Below are positions 62,031 to 64,000 of a stretch of DNA of 64,000 nucleotides, piece after piece. Position numbers and translations under genes: made by a program. The notes beneath the pieces were generated by a model. The model saw nothing but the letters and a program-made list of their open reading frames with translations, had not been told where the DNA came from and did not search any database. The stretch's first letter is position 1. Every line of letters begins with the position of its first letter. The stretch is from CAYRZL01 sp964428795 (GTDB taxonomy: Bacteria > Bacillota > Clostridia > Lachnospirales > Lachnospiraceae): contig CAYRZL010000003.1 of NCBI GenBank assembly GCA_964428795.1, positions 13,451-77,450 on the forward strand, given 5' to 3'.

Positions 62031-63386
62031 TCATATGTTTTTCAGCTTTTTCACAAAGTTTCTGTAAAGGATAATCGAGATAATCAATGTTATCCCGTCC
62101 GCCAGATTCTGTGTCCAGGCAACGCCGTACATTCCAAAGCAGGCGTTCATCAAAAAAAGTACAGGAATGTTGAAGAACCCCTCCCTGCAAAGTGTCACAA
62201 GGAGTGATTTTCCACCGTTTCCCATCGCCTGAAATGTGTAGCATATTTTTTTGTTGTAAAACAGAATCGGAGTGACTAAAAATCCGATACGGACCAAAGC
62301 CGCAGACAGTCTGACGGTTTCAGGATCGTCAATAAACAGCCCGCAAATCTGTTTTGCGAAAAGTTCAAAGACGGCAAGGCAGAGCAGGTTAAAAATCAGC
62401 CCCGAGTTTCTGGCGCAGCGGACAGCGTCGGTCATGCGCTTGTGGTTACCGGAGGAATAGTTATATGCCACCAAGGGGATCAAACCCTGGCACAGGCCGA
62501 CACTCACATTCAGCGGGATCATTTGGAGTTTTTTAAAAATACCGTTGGCTGCCACTGCCGTATCACTGTAGTTCGCATACAGACCGTTTGAGATCATAAT
62601 CGTGATACTGACGAGAAAGCTGCTGACAGCGGACGGAAGACCGATCATCAGAATTCTTTGAAGCCGCCTGAAACCGCGGATGGCATGCCGGGGCGAAACG
62701 GAGAGGATCGAATTATTCCGCAGACGGAAGAATACAATTGCACAATAAATCATGGCTGCGATGTTTGAAATCATCGTTGCGATGGCGGCTCCGGCAACCT
62801 CGCTCCCATCCGGCAGTATGACAAACATAAAAAGCGGGTCGAGTGCAATATTCAGGATGCCTCCCATCCCGACACCGATGCCGGCCTGTCTTGCGTAACC
62901 GGCGTTTCGGAGCAGATGGGACATCGCCATACACATGGTCGCTGGAATGCCGCCAATCACGATGGCGAACAACGTGTAGGAGACCGCATAATCAATCGTG
63001 TTTTCCGTAGCGCCGACCAATCCGAGAATCGGCTTTCTCAGGACGAAGCACAGGATGGCATAAATTCCGGAAATGATAATTGTACCATACATGCTGGCGG
63101 CGCAGACTTCCTTTGCACCCTGTTCGTCTTTCTGCCCCAGCAGCTGGGACATAAGGCTCCCGCCGCCGATCCCAAACAGATTAGCCCATGCGGTCAGCAG
63201 AAAGAACAGCACGCTTGCCACCGATACGGCTGCAACCTTGAGCGGATCATTCGTCTGCCCCACAAAAAAGGTGTCAGCCAAATTATAAATCATGGTAATC
63301 AGCTGGCTGATGATCGTTGGTATCGCCAGCTTTGCGAGCGCCTTATTTACAGGCATGGTTTCAAATATATCTGTGTTATTATCCAT
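62031..63386 (-). CDS. MATE-family multidrug efflux protein
   Basis: The 451-residue protein has twelve predicted helices, a cytoplasmic start MDNNTDIFETMPVNKALAKLAIPTIISQ and the MATE segments NLADTFFVGQTND near 31-43 and GGGSLMSQLLGQKDEQGA near 72-89. It exports cationic drugs or toxic metabolites by Na+ or H+ exchange. It starts 6 bp after the marR stop on the - strand and is surely co-transcribed with it. It converges on lon, with only 37 bp between the stops and no clear terminator. Confidence 0.9.
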   Translation of the reverse strand: MDNNTDIFETMPVNKALAKLAIPTIISQLITMIYNLADTFFVGQTNDPLKVAAVSVASVLFFLLTAWANLFGIGGGSLMSQLLGQKDEQGAKEVCAASMYGTIIISGIYAILCFVLRKPILGLVGATENTIDYAVSYTLFAIVIGGIPATMCMAMSHLLRNAGYARQAGIGVGMGGILNIALDPLFMFVILPDGSEVAGAAIATMISNIAAMIYCAIVFFRLRNNSILSVSPRHAIRGFRRLQRILMIGLPSAVSSFLVSITIMISNGLYANYSDTAVAANGIFKKLQMIPLNVSVGLCQGLIPLVAYNYSSGNHKRMTDAVRCARNSGLIFNLLCLAVFELFAKQICGLFIDDPETVRLSAALVRIGFLVTPILFYNKKICYTFQAMGNGGKSLLVTLCREGFFNIPVLFLMNACFGMYGVAWTQNLADGITLIISIILYRNFVKKLKNI

Positions 63387-63392
63387 AAGCGT

Positions 63393-63839
63393 TCATTCCT
63401 TTCCAGCGCGTATCGCGTGCATATTATCGAGAGCCAGTTGCAGCAGTCTGTCAAATTCTCTTTTTTCCTCATCACTCATGCCTTTTGTAAGCTCCTGCTG
63501 CGTTTCGAGCGCGGTAATCTTCAGAGCTTCCGCCAATTCTTCCCCAAGTCCGGTGGCGGAAAGGGTGGCTCTCCTCCCGTCGTTTTCATCTGCTGATTTC
63601 ATGATAATACCCTTTCGTTCCAAACGGGAAAGAATACCGGCCATGGTGGACTGCGATAATCTCATTTTCTCTCTCAGCAGGGAGGCAGTGATTCCGGGAT
63701 TCTCCAGAATTGCGCGCATTGCGTCGCTTTGGACGGATGTCAGCCCAATTTCCTTCTCCTTGATATTTCTAAAATATGTAACAGCATTTCCGAGTTGAAC
63801 TAACCTGGTTGCTGTTTTGAATTGAGAAACCTCTATCAT
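63393..63839 (-). CDS. MarR-family regulator of the MATE operon
   Basis: The start at 63839 (AGGAGG at 7 nt) gives 148 residues with the MarR core: LTSVQSDAMRAILENPGITASLLREKMRLSQSTMAGILSRLERKGII near 30-75 and the wing SADENDGRRATLSATG near 78-93. It probably represses its own operon and releases DNA upon binding of a toxic ligand. An in-frame ATG at 63875 lies inside the inverted-repeat operator and is therefore rejected as start. Confidence 0.92.
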   Translation of the reverse strand: MIEVSQFKTATRLVQLGNAVTYFRNIKEKEIGLTSVQSDAMRAILENPGITASLLREKMRLSQSTMAGILSRLERKGIIMKSADENDGRRATLSATGLGEELAEALKITALETQQELTKGMSDEEKREFDRLLQLALDNMHAIRAGKE

Positions 63840-63854
63840 TTTTGAACCTCCTGC

Positions 63855-63900
63855 TACCATATAAATCGCATGCAATATTTCGCTTGCGATTTATATGGTA
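63855..63900. promoter_or_regulatory. 16-bp perfect inverted-repeat operator of the marR-MATE operon
   Basis: TACCATATAAATCGCA (63855-63870), 14 bp, then its exact complement (63885-63900). The distal arm overlaps the -10 (TACCAT on the - strand, complement of 63895-63900) and the proximal arm ends just upstream of the ribosome site. This is the expected layout for MarR autorepression. Confidence 0.8.
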
Positions 63901-63923
63901 GCACTGATATGGCAGGATGTCAA
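63895..63923 (-). promoter_or_regulatory. Promoter of the marR-MATE operon
   Basis: On the - strand TTGACA (complement of 63918-63923) and TACCAT (complement of 63895-63900) are 17 bp apart; the -10 lies within one arm of the inverted repeat. Confidence 0.7.
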
Positions 63924-64000
63924 TCACAATGCCGCGGTGTGGACGCAGCTTTAAAGAATAAAAACTTTTCGCAATAAAATAACAAGATTTTATGCAGGAT

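Overview
The window looks like a stretch of chromosome from a low-to-medium GC Firmicute, most likely a gut Lachnospiraceae (Blautia or Ruminococcus gnavus-like). The grounds are the rapZ-whiA gene order, type III glutamine synthetase, AGGAGG ribosome sites, a CIRCE-controlled groESL, and secreted proteins that end in NGWWYIK-type wall-binding repeats. No transposase, integrase, phage module, rRNA or CRISPR array is visible. Most genes lie on the + strand.

Layout. 1-2936 is housekeeping: the end of rapZ, whiA, a diacylglycerol-kinase-family gene and class II fructose-bisphosphate aldolase, closed by a strong terminator. 3223-23160 is a large surface/uptake locus: a FecE-type ATPase, an SPFH protein, a glycine-rich protein, a lipoprotein binding protein, two FecCD permeases, a DUF58/DUF4129/MoxR trio, a 1219-residue wall-binding protein with two DUF6273-like domains, and two nearly identical 880-residue secreted proteins in tandem. 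23161-29278 holds glnN, a LysR regulator, a DAPG/phloretin-hydrolase-like enzyme, an acyl-ACP thioesterase, a CvfB-like RNA-binding protein and tRNA-Gln. 29356-39818 holds a YigZ protein, a decayed fructose PTS gene, a class A PBP, an AT-rich 0.7 kb gap with DnaA-box-like 9-mers, a CdaR-like regulator, ftsEX, an S41 protease and glmM.

39823-53931 reads as one catabolic unit. It has an AraC regulator fused to a GH39-like domain, a sugar-type ABC importer (binding protein, permease, double ATPase, permease), two Gfo/Idh/MocA oxidoreductases, two TIM-barrel isomerase-like proteins, a DUF6379 protein, a ROK kinase and a hydroxyacyl-CoA-dehydrogenase-family enzyme. The adjacent TIM barrel and DUF6379 genes match the alpha and beta subunits of C-glycoside deglycosidases. 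I therefore infer import of a glycoside, oxidation at C3 of its sugar, cleavage of the aglycone and phosphorylation of the sugar. Together with the phloretin-hydrolase-like gene at 26740-27375, this suggests a flavonoid-degrading gut bacterium.

54048-63839 holds a MarR-like regulator, groES-groEL behind a CIRCE operator, a B12-binding radical SAM protein, an MFS exporter, a Lon protease, and on the - strand a marR-MATE efflux operon with a 16-bp perfect inverted repeat over its promoter.

The points most worth a second look are the FecCD/MoxR/surface-protein locus and its duplication by recombination between wall-binding repeats, the probable C-glycoside locus, and a hairpin with compensatory changes found upstream of both glnN and the S41 protease gene.
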